A DNA stretch of 7,043 nt from Candidatus Woykebacteria bacterium GWB1_45_5. Lineage in GTDB: Bacteria > Patescibacteriota > Microgenomatia > Woykebacterales > RBG-16-39-9b. Of the stretch, positions 1 to 4,892 are shown piece after piece. The notes beneath the pieces were generated by a model, which worked only from the letters and a program-made list of their open reading frames with translations, did not search any database and had not been told where the DNA came from. The position numbers and the translations under genes were made by a program. Location of the stretch: NCBI GenBank assembly GCA_001816645.1, contig MHCO01000035.1:1-7043 (forward strand). Direction: 5' to 3'. Position 1 is the first letter of the stretch; every line of letters starts with the position of its first letter.

Positions 1-825
1 TCTAACGATATCGAATTTAAAAATCTTGGATTAATAATCATTGACGAAGAACACCGCTTCGGCGTCCGTCACAAAGAGAAATTAAAGAAATTGCGTGCCG
101 ATGTGGATGTGCTTTCGATGAGTGCCACCCCGATTCCTCGGAGTCTTCACATGGCTTTAACAAAATTGAGGGATGTCTCGGTCTTGGAAGAACCACCGGT
201 AGGTAGGAAGCCGATCGCGACTCTTGTTAGCGAATTTAATGAAGAAAAAATTAAAAATGCCCTGAACAGTGAAGTTACTCGAGGTGGCCAAGTTTATTAT
301 GTTTTTAACGCTGTGAAACGGATTGCTAAAAAAGCGTTTGAGGTTTCTTCTTTAGTTCCGAAGTCCAGAGTAGTTTTTGCTCATGGTCAAATGCACGAAA
401 CAGAGTTATCAGCAACAATGGAAAAATTTTATTCCGGCAAAGCTGATATTTTAGTTTGCACTACTATTATTGGCTCCGGACTAGATATGCCTAATGTGAA
501 CACCATTATTATCGAAAATGCTCAAAAGTTCGGACTAGCTGATTTGCATCAGCTCCGTGGTCGAGTCGGTCGGAGTGAGCGACAAGCTTACGCCTATCTT
601 TTTTACCCCAAAGGATATGTCCCCGGCGGCAATGTTTTGGAAAGGTTGGCGACAATTGCGGGTTCGACAGAACTTGGTGCCGGTTTTAAAATTGCTAAAA
701 AAGATTTAGAAATTCGCGGTGCTGGCAATTTGCTCGGGACCGCCCAAAGTGGTAACATCGCCTTGGTTGGCTTCGAACTCTACCTTCAATTATTGTCCCA
801 AGCGATTGAGAAGATGAAGAGCTAA
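1..825 (+). CDS. mfd: Transcription-repair coupling factor Mfd, C-terminal part (5' end outside window, D7 domain absent)
   Basis: The reading frame is open from base 1 and gives 274 residues, so the true start lies upstream; the TTG at 91 is internal. Mfd is a DNA translocase that removes RNA polymerase stalled at lesions and recruits UvrA. Visible here are the Walker B DEEH (residues 15-18), motif III SATP (41-44), motif V TTIIGSGLDMPN, motif VI QLRGRVGRS (184-192), and the translocation-motif segment around LEIRGAGNLLG with QSG and VGFELYLQLL. The motif V and VI wording and the DEEHRFGV context match Mfd better than RecG. In the usual family architecture the helicase core is followed by the D7 domain, which is autoinhibitory and masks the UvrA-binding surface. 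Here the protein stops about 15 residues after the VGFELY segment, so D7 is missing. No D7-like coding follows, because the next DNA encodes a convergent gene. In motif V the usual Glu before SG is Gly. The TAA stop overlaps the opposing gene's stop by bases 822-825. Confidence 0.93.
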   Translation, partial: SNDIEFKNLGLIIIDEEHRFGVRHKEKLKKLRADVDVLSMSATPIPRSLHMALTKLRDVSVLEEPPVGRKPIATLVSEFNEEKIKNALNSEVTRGGQVYYVFNAVKRIAKKAFEVSSLVPKSRVVFAHGQMHETELSATMEKFYSGKADILVCTTIIGSGLDMPNVNTIIIENAQKFGLADLHQLRGRVGRSERQAYAYLFYPKGYVPGGNVLERLATIAGSTELGAGFKIAKKDLEIRGAGNLLGTAQSGNIALVGFELYLQLLSQAIEKMKS

Positions 826-1163
826 GGAGTTTTAGAAAAGTTTGGGTGTTTTTTGCCGACGAAATTTATCCAGCCGTCTTCGTGAACCCCGCGGTCATCG
901 TGATGAGTTTTATGAATCACGCCGCCAAGCTCGTTCCACTCGTAAGTTCCGTGCACTTCGATACGGTCGCCGACTTTCACCGGTACCCGATAAGCGTATT
1001 CTAAATTATGGGCGATCAAAATAGTTTGGCCAGAATTGATTTGGACAATAAATCTTTGATGAGGCTCTCCAGATCGATCGTCTTCTAAAATTTCAATTGC
1101 TTTACCTTCGACTGTTACTGGTACGTCAGAAATTTTCTTTTCTAAGGCTTCTGCGATGGTCAT
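822..1163 (-). CDS. DUF3465 family protein (function unknown)
   Basis: The protein is 113 residues from the ATG at 1163; a TTG at 1178 would add five residues (MLLTS). The ATG is preferred because the upstream extension lies inside a tandem repeat. The family signature is clear: a PHQRFIVQINSGQTILIAHN stretch, then VKVGDRIEVHGTYEWNELGG, then VIHKTHHDDRGVHEDGWINF. These agree with the DUF3465 pattern of HQRF, SGQT, IAHN, YEWN, GGVIH, THHD and HE-GWI. The length and alternating beta pattern suggest a small OB-like barrel, and the conserved His residues could bind a ligand or metal; both points are inference. No signal peptide is seen, so it is probably cytoplasmic. There is no Shine-Dalgarno sequence before the ATG. 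The gene is convergent with mfd and shares a 4-bp stop overlap (CTAA) with it. Its function is not known. Confidence 0.85.
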   Translation of the reverse strand: MTIAEALEKKISDVPVTVEGKAIEILEDDRSGEPHQRFIVQINSGQTILIAHNLEYAYRVPVKVGDRIEVHGTYEWNELGGVIHKTHHDDRGVHEDGWINFVGKKHPNFSKTP

Positions 1164-1169
1164 AGAAGT

Positions 1170-1218
1170 AAGTAACAAGTATCAAGTATCAAGTATGAAG
1201 TATGAAGTATTAAGTATG
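1170..1218. repeat. Heptanucleotide tandem repeat, seven units
   Basis: Seven consecutive 7-nt units read AAGTAAC, AAGTATC, AAGTATC, AAGTATG, AAGTATG, AAGTATT, AAGTATG. Decaying units (AAATGC, AAAGTG) extend toward 1230 and a partial unit extends toward the ATG at 1163. Variation is concentrated at the last base of the unit. The array fills the whole space between the putative -35 and the start codon of the minus-strand DUF3465 gene, so it forms that gene's 5' untranslated region. Degenerate 7-nt periodicity appears again inside dnaX at 1721-1748. Confidence 0.85.
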
Positions 1219-1234
1219 AAATGCAAAGTGTCAA
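1206..1234 (-). promoter_or_regulatory. Putative sigma70-type promoter of the DUF3465 gene, partly built from the heptad array
   Basis: On the minus strand a perfect TTGACA lies at 1234-1229, followed by a 17-nt spacer and AATACT at 1211-1206 (4 of 6 matches to TATAAT). The predicted start would be near 1199, about 36 nt before the ATG at 1163. The TTGACA is in phase with the 7-nt repeat units that follow (TTGACAC, TTTGCAT, TTCATAC, TTAATAC). The -35 is strong and the -10 is weak, so confidence is moderate. Confidence 0.4.
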
Positions 1235-1260
1235 GGGGGTCTGATTTTTACAAAAGCCAA

Positions 1261-1290
1261 TTGTCTTTTTCGGCAGTTGTAGAGTAAAAT
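1261..1290 (+). promoter_or_regulatory. Putative promoter of dnaX
   Basis: TTGTCT (1261-1266, 4 of 6 to TTGACA) and TAAAAT (1285-1290, 5 of 6 to TATAAT) are separated by 18 nt. Transcription would begin near 1297, giving dnaX a leader of about 235 nt that contains the structured repeats described at 1321-1488. The site is in a 130-nt gene-free gap facing away from the DUF3465 promoter. Confidence 0.4.
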
Positions 1291-1320
1291 AGTTTGGTTA
1301 CGGTTTTATATAACACGCTC

Positions 1321-1356
1321 GTAGCTTATGCCTCCGATAAGATCGGAGCCAGCTAC
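1321..1356 (+). repeat. Hairpin with CTCCGAT/ATCGGAG stem
   Basis: A perfect 7-bp inverted repeat, CTCCGAT (1332-1338) and ATCGGAG (1342-1348), has an AAG loop. An outer arm pair, GTAGC (1321-1325) and GCTAC (1352-1356), surrounds it. The inner palindrome resembles the CCCGAT/ATCGGG hairpin at 3682-3696, before the acyltransferase gene. It looks like one member of a dispersed palindromic repeat and is the first part of the structured dnaX leader. Confidence 0.65.
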
Positions 1357-1365
1357 TCCGCGTGC

Positions 1366-1488
1366 TGCCTGCCCGACAGTGCCACCAGCCCGCATCGCGT
1401 CGCCCGCCAGAAACGCAATCTTTGCGGGCTGGCGAAGTATCGCTGGCGGGGTCCGTGGCAGGCGGGCGACCACTTCGTGGGCTACGAA
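1366..1488 (+). repeat. GC-rich inverted-repeat cluster in the dnaX leader
   Basis: This stretch of about 120 nt is much richer in G and C than its flanks. It holds several perfect inverted repeats: CCAGCCCGCA (1385-1394) with TGCGGGCTGG (1423-1432); GTCGCCCGCC (1399-1408) with GGCGGGCGAC (1461-1470); and CCCGCCAG (1403-1410) with CTGGCGGG (1443-1450). The last two share an arm, so the pairings exclude each other. A 12-mer, CTTCGTGGGCTA (1473-1484), recurs exactly at 3698-3709. The word GCCCGACA (1371-1378) recurs in the dnaX linker palindrome at 2687-2694. A 77-codon open frame crosses it (1294-1527) but has no ribosome binding site and is probably not a gene. It could be a composite of mobile palindromic repeats or a structured leader RNA; sequence alone does not decide. 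Confidence 0.6.
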
Positions 1489-1532
1489 ATAAGCCGAAAG
1501 GGCTGTTTTATTAGATTGTTAAAATAATTGTT

Positions 1533-3248
1533 ATGGTGTTATATCGAAAGTACAGGCCGCAGGTTTTTGCGCAAGTTGTGGGACAAGATCATATCCGCGG
1601 ACCTTTATTAGCGCAACTTTCAAGCGGAAAAATCCCCCACGCTTATCTTTTCGCTGGTCCGCGTGGTACGGGTAAAACAAGCGTGGCAAGGATTCTAGCA
1701 AAAGCAGTCAATTGTCAGGGATCAGCAATTAGTGATCAAAGATCAGTAAAATTTGGGGAGCCCTGTGATCAGTGCGAGTCGTGCACCGCGATAAAAAGCG
1801 GCACTCACCTGGATCTAATTGAAATTGATGCGGCGAGTAACCGGGGGATTGATGAGATCAGGGATCTCCGGGAGAAAATCAAGCTTTCTCCTGCTTTGAG
1901 CCGTTTCAAAGTCTATATTATTGATGAAGCCCACATGCTTACCACCGAAGCCTTTAATGCTTTGTTGAAAACACTGGAAGAACCACCCGAGCACGCCATT
2001 TTTGTCTTAGCAACTACCGAGCCGCAGAAAGTTCCGGCTACCATTATTTCCCGAACTAGCCGTTTTGATTTTAAAGTTCCAAACGTCCCCCAAATAAAAG
2101 AAAAGCTTGGCATGATTGGCAAGGCAGAAGGTTGGAATTTGAAGGGAGAAGTTTTAGAAGAAGTTGCAAAAAGAGCAGCCGGGGCTTTTCGTGACGCCGA
2201 GGTTTTGTTGGAGAAAGTTGCTTCCGTAGATTCCAGCGCTTCATTAGAGAAAACCAGGGAGATTTTGGGCAAGAAAGAGTCTAGTGATCTGGTTGGGTTA
2301 TTAAACCTTATCGAGGAAGGAGAAACCAAGCGGGCTTTGGTTTGGTTGAACGAATCTTTAACCGAAGGTGGTGGTGTGCGGATTTTAACCGAATCGATTC
2401 TAGAGGCTTTGCGAAAAATTATCCTAATTAAGGTAGATGCTACAAATCTGCTGGAACCAATTACTGAAGAGGAACTAGCCGCCCTTCGATCTTTAGCCGC
2501 GAAAATAAGCAAGCCAAGACTACTAAAGCTGACCGGTTTGTTTAATAAAGCGATTGATGATTTGCGGGAGGCGACGATTCCACAACTACCTTTGGAACTG
2601 GCGATAGTCGAGGCGACGTCGGGGATCGAGGAGAGGAGTGCAACCATTGAGACCGCTGAAACCACGAAGGCGCAGAAAATTGCCGCGCCCGACAACGCCT
2701 CTGGCGTAAGCCGTAGCGGGCGGGCAACCACTGAAAATACTGAAAGCATTGAAACACCGCTAACCACAGAAACGCAAAAGGAGACAGAAACTCTGCAGCC
2801 CGAAACCACAAGGACGCAGAAAAAAGCAGAAGCCCAAAAGACTGTAACCACAGAAACGCAGAAAGGGTTGGAGGCACGGGAAGAATCGGAGAAAATTAAA
2901 GAAGACAAACTTCTTAAGAAACTGCAGAAAAATTGGGGAGAGTTTTTGAAGAAATTGAAACCGGTCAACTCCTCGATCGAACTATTTTTAAGAAACGCTA
3001 AACCGGTTGACTTAGATGAAGATTTGCTGACAATCGAATTTGATTACCGGTTTCATAAAGAAAAAGTGGAGGAAAGAAAATACCGCGAGTTGGTTGAAGA
3101 CGCCTTGGCCAAAGTTGCTGGAAAGCTGCTGCGGATAAAAGGAGTGGTCGGTGCGAAACCGCCGGCAAAAAAACCACCAGTTGCCAAACCAAGGCCCGAA
3201 GAAAAAGAGGATATTGACCCAGCGGAAGTTTTTAGTAAACTGGAATAG
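1533..3248 (+). CDS. dnaX: DNA polymerase III subunit gamma/tau
   Basis: This 571-residue ATPase subunit of the clamp loader opens the sliding clamp and links it to the polymerase. It starts at ATG 1533 with the family's MVLYRKYRPQVF opening; an in-frame stop at 1512 rules out a longer start, and no Shine-Dalgarno sequence is visible. The AAA+ core has Walker A GPRGTGKTS (42-50), a zinc module with C61, C78, C81 and C84, Walker B IIDEAH (129-134), and the Arg-finger segment SRTSRF (173-178), where the usual SRC Cys is Thr. The loop between C61 and C78 is 16 residues against about 8 in E. coli; the extra residues coincide with a 7-nt repeat. Domain III follows to about 365. Residues about 366-455 form a low-complexity Thr/Glu/Gln linker containing repeat DNA. 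Residues about 456-540 (LQKNWGEFLKKLKPVNSS onward) resemble the tau C-terminal domain. The end is a Pro/Lys/Glu-rich tail. ybaB follows 88 nt downstream. Confidence 0.96.
   Translation: MVLYRKYRPQVFAQVVGQDHIRGPLLAQLSSGKIPHAYLFAGPRGTGKTSVARILAKAVNCQGSAISDQRSVKFGEPCDQCESCTAIKSGTHLDLIEIDAASNRGIDEIRDLREKIKLSPALSRFKVYIIDEAHMLTTEAFNALLKTLEEPPEHAIFVLATTEPQKVPATIISRTSRFDFKVPNVPQIKEKLGMIGKAEGWNLKGEVLEEVAKRAAGAFRDAEVLLEKVASVDSSASLEKTREILGKKESSDLVGLLNLIEEGETKRALVWLNESLTEGGGVRILTESILEALRKIILIKVDATNLLEPITEEELAALRSLAAKISKPRLLKLTGLFNKAIDDLREATIPQLPLELAIVEATSGIEERSATIETAETTKAQKIAAPDNASGVSRSGRATTENTESIETPLTTETQKETETLQPETTRTQKKAEAQKTVTTETQKGLEAREESEKIKEDKLLKKLQKNWGEFLKKLKPVNSSIELFLRNAKPVDLDEDLLTIEFDYRFHKEKVEERKYRELVEDALAKVAGKLLRIKGVVGAKPPAKKPPVAKPRPEEKEDIDPAEVFSKLE
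1721..1748 (+). repeat. Four degenerate heptads inside the dnaX zinc loop
   Basis: Four 7-nt units, ATCAGCA, ATTAGTG, ATCAAAG and ATCAGTA, lie between the codons for zinc ligands C61 and C78. They coincide with the extra residues in that loop compared with the usual spacing. The reading frame is preserved. The units resemble in length, but not in exact sequence, the array at 1170-1218. Confidence 0.6.
2646..2870 (+). repeat. Degenerate ACCACAGAAACGCAGAAA-type direct repeats in the dnaX linker
   Basis: The linker DNA contains recurring words of the form ACCAC-A/G-GAAACGCA-A/G-AA. Clear copies start near 2661 (ACCACGAAGGCGCAGAAAA), 2764 (ACCACAGAAACGCAAAAGG), 2805 (ACCACAAGGACGCAGAAAA) and 2849 (ACCACAGAAACGCAGAAAG). 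They translate to TTKAQK, TTETQK, TTRTQK and TTETQK. This looks like expansion of a short repeat in a disordered linker rather than selected protein sequence. Confidence 0.65.
2680..2727 (+). repeat. Palindromic element inserted in frame in dnaX
   Basis: The outer arms are TTGCC (2680-2684) with GGCAA (2723-2727) and GCCCG (2687-2691) with CGGGC (2717-2721). An inner hairpin is CGCC (2696-2699), TCT, GGCG (2703-2706). The element is GC-rich within an A-rich linker and encodes the atypical residues PDNASGVSRSGRA. It shares the word GCCCGACA with the leader repeat cluster at 1371-1378. It interrupts the surrounding direct-repeat region, consistent with insertion of a small palindromic repeat. 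Confidence 0.6.
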
Positions 3249-3249
3249 C

Positions 3250-3320
3250 GCGAGTTCGGCCACAGCCTTTCACTTAAACTAGCGTTAAACCGTTCAAGTC
3301 TGTGGCCCCCCCCCACTCGC
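3250..3320 (+). repeat. Long imperfect hairpin between dnaX and ybaB
   Basis: There are three nested arm pairs: GCGAGT (3250-3255) with ACTCGC (3315-3320); GGCCACAG (3258-3265) with CTGTGGCC (3300-3307); and an inner ACTTAAAC with GTTCAAGT, one mismatch in eight. A run of nine C residues (3306-3314) bulges one side. There is no U-tract, so it is not a typical intrinsic terminator. It begins directly after the dnaX stop and ends four bases before the ybaB Shine-Dalgarno site. It may be a repeat element, an mRNA processing or stability structure, or both. Confidence 0.65.
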
Positions 3321-3336
3321 TTTAAGGAGGTAAACC

Positions 3337-3615
3337 ATGTTTGACAAACTGAAACAAATGTATGACCTGAAAAGAAAAGCGGATGCCCTAAAGAAAGAGT
3401 TGGAATTGGAAGTAATTGATGTGGAAACCGGTGGCGTGCGCGTGCGAATAAACGCCGCCCAAAAGATTCAAAGGTTGGAATACCCGGCCGATGTCAGTCC
3501 CGATAAACTAAAAGAGGCGATCAACAAAGCCCTTGATGAAGCCCAAAAAGTCGCCGCCAAACAGATGCAAGGGATGATGGGCGGCCTGGGTGGCCTGCAG
3601 GATCTCCTCAAATAG
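3337..3615 (+). CDS. ybaB: YbaB/EbfC family nucleoid-associated DNA-binding protein
   Basis: The protein is 92 residues, a little shorter than typical family members (about 100-110). Family members form dimers with a forceps shape that bind DNA and contribute to nucleoid organisation. The N-terminal helix (MFDKLKQMYDLKRKADALKK) is charged and likely coiled-coil. It is followed by a beta segment (VIDVETGGVRVRINAAQKIQRLEY) and the SPDKLKEAINKALDEAQKVA helix. A Gly/Met-rich tail (QMQGMMGGLGGLQDLLK) is typical of the family. The ATG at 3337 has a strong AAGGAGG (3324-3330) six bases upstream. In many bacteria the order is dnaX-ybaB-recR; here recR does not follow. It is probably co-transcribed with dnaX across the 88-nt hairpin-bearing spacer, as no separate promoter is evident. 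Confidence 0.93.
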   Translation: MFDKLKQMYDLKRKADALKKELELEVIDVETGGVRVRINAAQKIQRLEYPADVSPDKLKEAINKALDEAQKVAAKQMQGMMGGLGGLQDLLK

Positions 3616-3672
3616 CACGCTTGTGTTCTCTGCCCTTTGATAAACCTAAGGTCAAATAATGCAGGTGTTGCG

Positions 3673-3709
3673 GCCACTCGTCCCGATTAAATCGGGGCTT
3701 CGTGGGCTA
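3673..3709 (+). repeat. CCCGAT/ATCGGG palindrome with shared 12-mer
   Basis: CCCGAT (3682-3687) and ATCGGG (3691-3696) flank a TAA loop, with outer CCAC (3674-3677) and GTGG (3702-3705). The 12-mer CTTCGTGGGCTA at 3698-3709 is identical to 1473-1484 in the dnaX leader. No U-tract follows, so a terminator role for ybaB is uncertain. The rest of the 3616-3717 spacer shows nothing else that can be supported. Confidence 0.6.
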
Positions 3710-3717
3710 AGCCTCTC

Positions 3718-3746
3718 TTGACTTTTTCTCAAAACTTTATTAAATA
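3718..3746 (+). promoter_or_regulatory. Putative promoter of the acyltransferase gene
   Basis: TTGACT (3718-3723, 5 of 6 to TTGACA) is followed after 17 nt by TAAATA (3741-3746, a weak 3 of 6 match to TATAAT). The tract between and after is AT-rich. The predicted start near 3753 leaves a leader of about 64 nt. The good -35 and the position support it; the -10 is poor. Confidence 0.4.
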
Positions 3747-3778
3747 GAAAAGATAGTTAGCTAGCGGGCTTATTTCCC

Positions 3779-3811
3779 ATAGGAATCTAATAGGAGTCTA
3801 TTAGGAGGGAG
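3779..3811 (+). repeat. 11-nt tandem repeat containing Shine-Dalgarno-like cores
   Basis: Three units read ATAGGAATCTA, ATAGGAGTCTA and TTAGGAGGGAG. Only the last contains the full AGGAGG (3803-3808), which sits eight bases before the GTG start at 3817 and decides that start. The earlier two carry weaker AGGA and AGGAG cores, so the real ribosome binding site is the final unit of a small tandem duplication. Confidence 0.6.
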
Positions 3812-3816
3812 AGAAG

Positions 3817-4767
3817 GTGGGAGTGCTGAAATTACCGTGGAGAGTTATCAAGCGGCCGACTACTGGCCTGGGTGGGTTCGTTGTTGGTGCCTTTGCTTGG
3901 CTCGTTTACTGGTGCTCAAGGTGGTTCCCGAACAAAACCAGGTACAGACTGTTTCTAGTACTTGCTTGGGCGATTACTCTTGTCTGGTACGGTGCGAAGA
4001 GGAGAATCATTGCAAATCTTCGCCTGATTCGGCCAGATCTTGATCAAAAGGCTCTTCAACAAAGCTGCCGAGAGAACATCAAAGACTTAGTACTCAATTG
4101 GACCGAAGTATTCGGGAGAAAGCAGCCTGATCTGGAAGAGCTTAAGGGTAGAATCGAAGGGGCTCGCGACCTACTTCGATATTACCGGTGTGGAAGGAAG
4201 ATTGTTGTGGTCTTCCCTCATACTGGTCCAATACATGAGTTGGCATCGGCTGTGGCAGCTTTTGATGTTAAGGTCTTCGTGCCACCCGTAGCTACTCCTA
4301 GACTTTTGTTCCACTTGATGGCTCGCCTACGGAGAAGGTATGGAGATATCGAGTTTGAGCGGATAAGGAAAGGTGAGACTATAGAGAGATGTGAAGCTAA
4401 ACTAAGCGAGGGTCGCATCGTTATCTTAGCGATTGATATGCTTCGACCCGGTGGTGTTCCTTGCAAGATAGGCGAAGCAGTCGGCTACTTTCCGGTTGGT
4501 CCAGTTCGCTTAGCATTACTTGGGGAAGCGGCTGTCTTTCCTGTTTTTCCCTTTAGGGACAAAGAGGGAAGAGCGCGGCTCATAATTGGTGAGCCGTTCA
4601 CACTTCTAAGAACTGGAGATTTGGCGGCGGACACGGTAGTCAATACCAAGCGGTTGGTCGAGGGAGTATATGGTCAGTTTTTGCGAAATCACTGCTCAAC
4701 TTGGTGGCGATTGCTTTGGAGTAAGCTATCGCCAGCGGAAGAAGAAAAAACTTTGAGTAAGTTGTAA
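3817..4767 (+). CDS. LpxL/HtrB-like lysophospholipid acyltransferase family membrane protein
   Basis: This 316-residue protein starts at GTG 3817, eight bases after AGGAGG. Members of this family (LpxL/HtrB lipid A acyltransferases, PatA-type mannoside acyltransferases) transfer acyl chains to membrane glycolipids on the cytoplasmic face. Hydrophobic segments at about 21-36 and 45-57 would anchor it. NLRLIRPDLD (67-76) is the family's N-terminal motif. The catalytic block is at 133-143 (FPHTGPIHELA), with H135 and E141. The later conserved block KIGEAVGYFPVGPVRLALLG (217-236), followed by VFPVFPFR, matches the family's substrate-binding segment. The usual HX4D/E spacing is HX5E here if H135 is catalytic, a one-residue insertion. 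Without lipid A genes in view the substrate is unknown; a glycolipid other than lipid A is possible. It appears to be a single-gene unit with its own promoter and terminator. Confidence 0.82.
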   Translation: MGVLKLPWRVIKRPTTGLGGFVVGAFAWLVYWCSRWFPNKTRYRLFLVLAWAITLVWYGAKRRIIANLRLIRPDLDQKALQQSCRENIKDLVLNWTEVFGRKQPDLEELKGRIEGARDLLRYYRCGRKIVVVFPHTGPIHELASAVAAFDVKVFVPPVATPRLLFHLMARLRRRYGDIEFERIRKGETIERCEAKLSEGRIVILAIDMLRPGGVPCKIGEAVGYFPVGPVRLALLGEAAVFPVFPFRDKEGRARLIIGEPFTLLRTGDLAADTVVNTKRLVEGVYGQFLRNHCSTWWRLLWSKLSPAEEEKTLSKL

Positions 4768-4768
4768 T

Positions 4769-4807
4769 AAGCGCTTTGGGGTCAAAACCGCAAAGCGCTT
4801 TTTCTTT
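4769..4807 (+). terminator. Rho-independent terminator after the acyltransferase gene
   Basis: A perfect 10-bp inverted repeat, AAGCGCTTTG (4769-4778) and CAAAGCGCTT (4791-4800), surrounds a 12-nt loop with possible extra GG/CC pairing. The tract continues as TTTCTTT. It begins two bases after the stop codon. Confidence 0.9.
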
Positions 4808-4809
4808 AC

Positions 4810-4839
4810 TTGACAATATATATTGATTGAGGTAATAAT
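4810..4839 (+). promoter_or_regulatory. Sigma70-type promoter of the deacetylase gene
   Basis: A perfect TTGACA (4810-4815) is followed by AATAAT (4834-4839, 5 of 6 to TATAAT, 18-nt spacer); TAATAA one base earlier gives 17 nt. It lies directly after the preceding terminator and about 50 bases before the start codon. AAAGGAG (4879-4885) supplies the ribosome binding site for the ATG at 4893. Confidence 0.75.
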
Positions 4840-4892
4840 CAACCACACTGTCGGTTGCACGCTAGATTTGAATAGCCAAAAGGAGAAGTCAA

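Noticed and set aside
1..825. RecG helicase instead of Mfd
   Set aside because: DEEHRFGV, the TTIIGSGLDMPN motif and the QSG-VGFELYLQLL segment fit Mfd; RecG has DEQHRFG and a different C-terminus.
1170..1218. CRISPR array
   Set aside because: The units are 7 nt, directly adjacent and without spacers.
1294..1527. 77-codon open frame (TTG start) just upstream of dnaX
   Set aside because: It has no ribosome binding site, and its codons come mostly from GC-rich inverted repeats with no protein-like pattern. Treated as repeat or leader DNA.
1297..1532. SRP (4.5S) RNA, which lies upstream of dnaX in some bacteria
   Set aside because: The conserved domain IV core (GGTCCGGAAGGAAGCAGC type) is absent.
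1913..2968. 351-codon open frame antisense to dnaX
   Set aside because: It lies wholly inside dnaX on the other strand, is Ser/Phe/Val-rich as expected from mirrored Glu/Lys-rich codons, and has no recognisable domain.
3167..3173. A AAA AAA heptamer in the correct phase for -1 frameshifting near the dnaX 3' end
   Set aside because: Slippage here would only swap the last 24 residues for about 14 and would not make a gamma-like short product; no stimulating structure is evident. The A-run at 2820-2826 is in the wrong phase.
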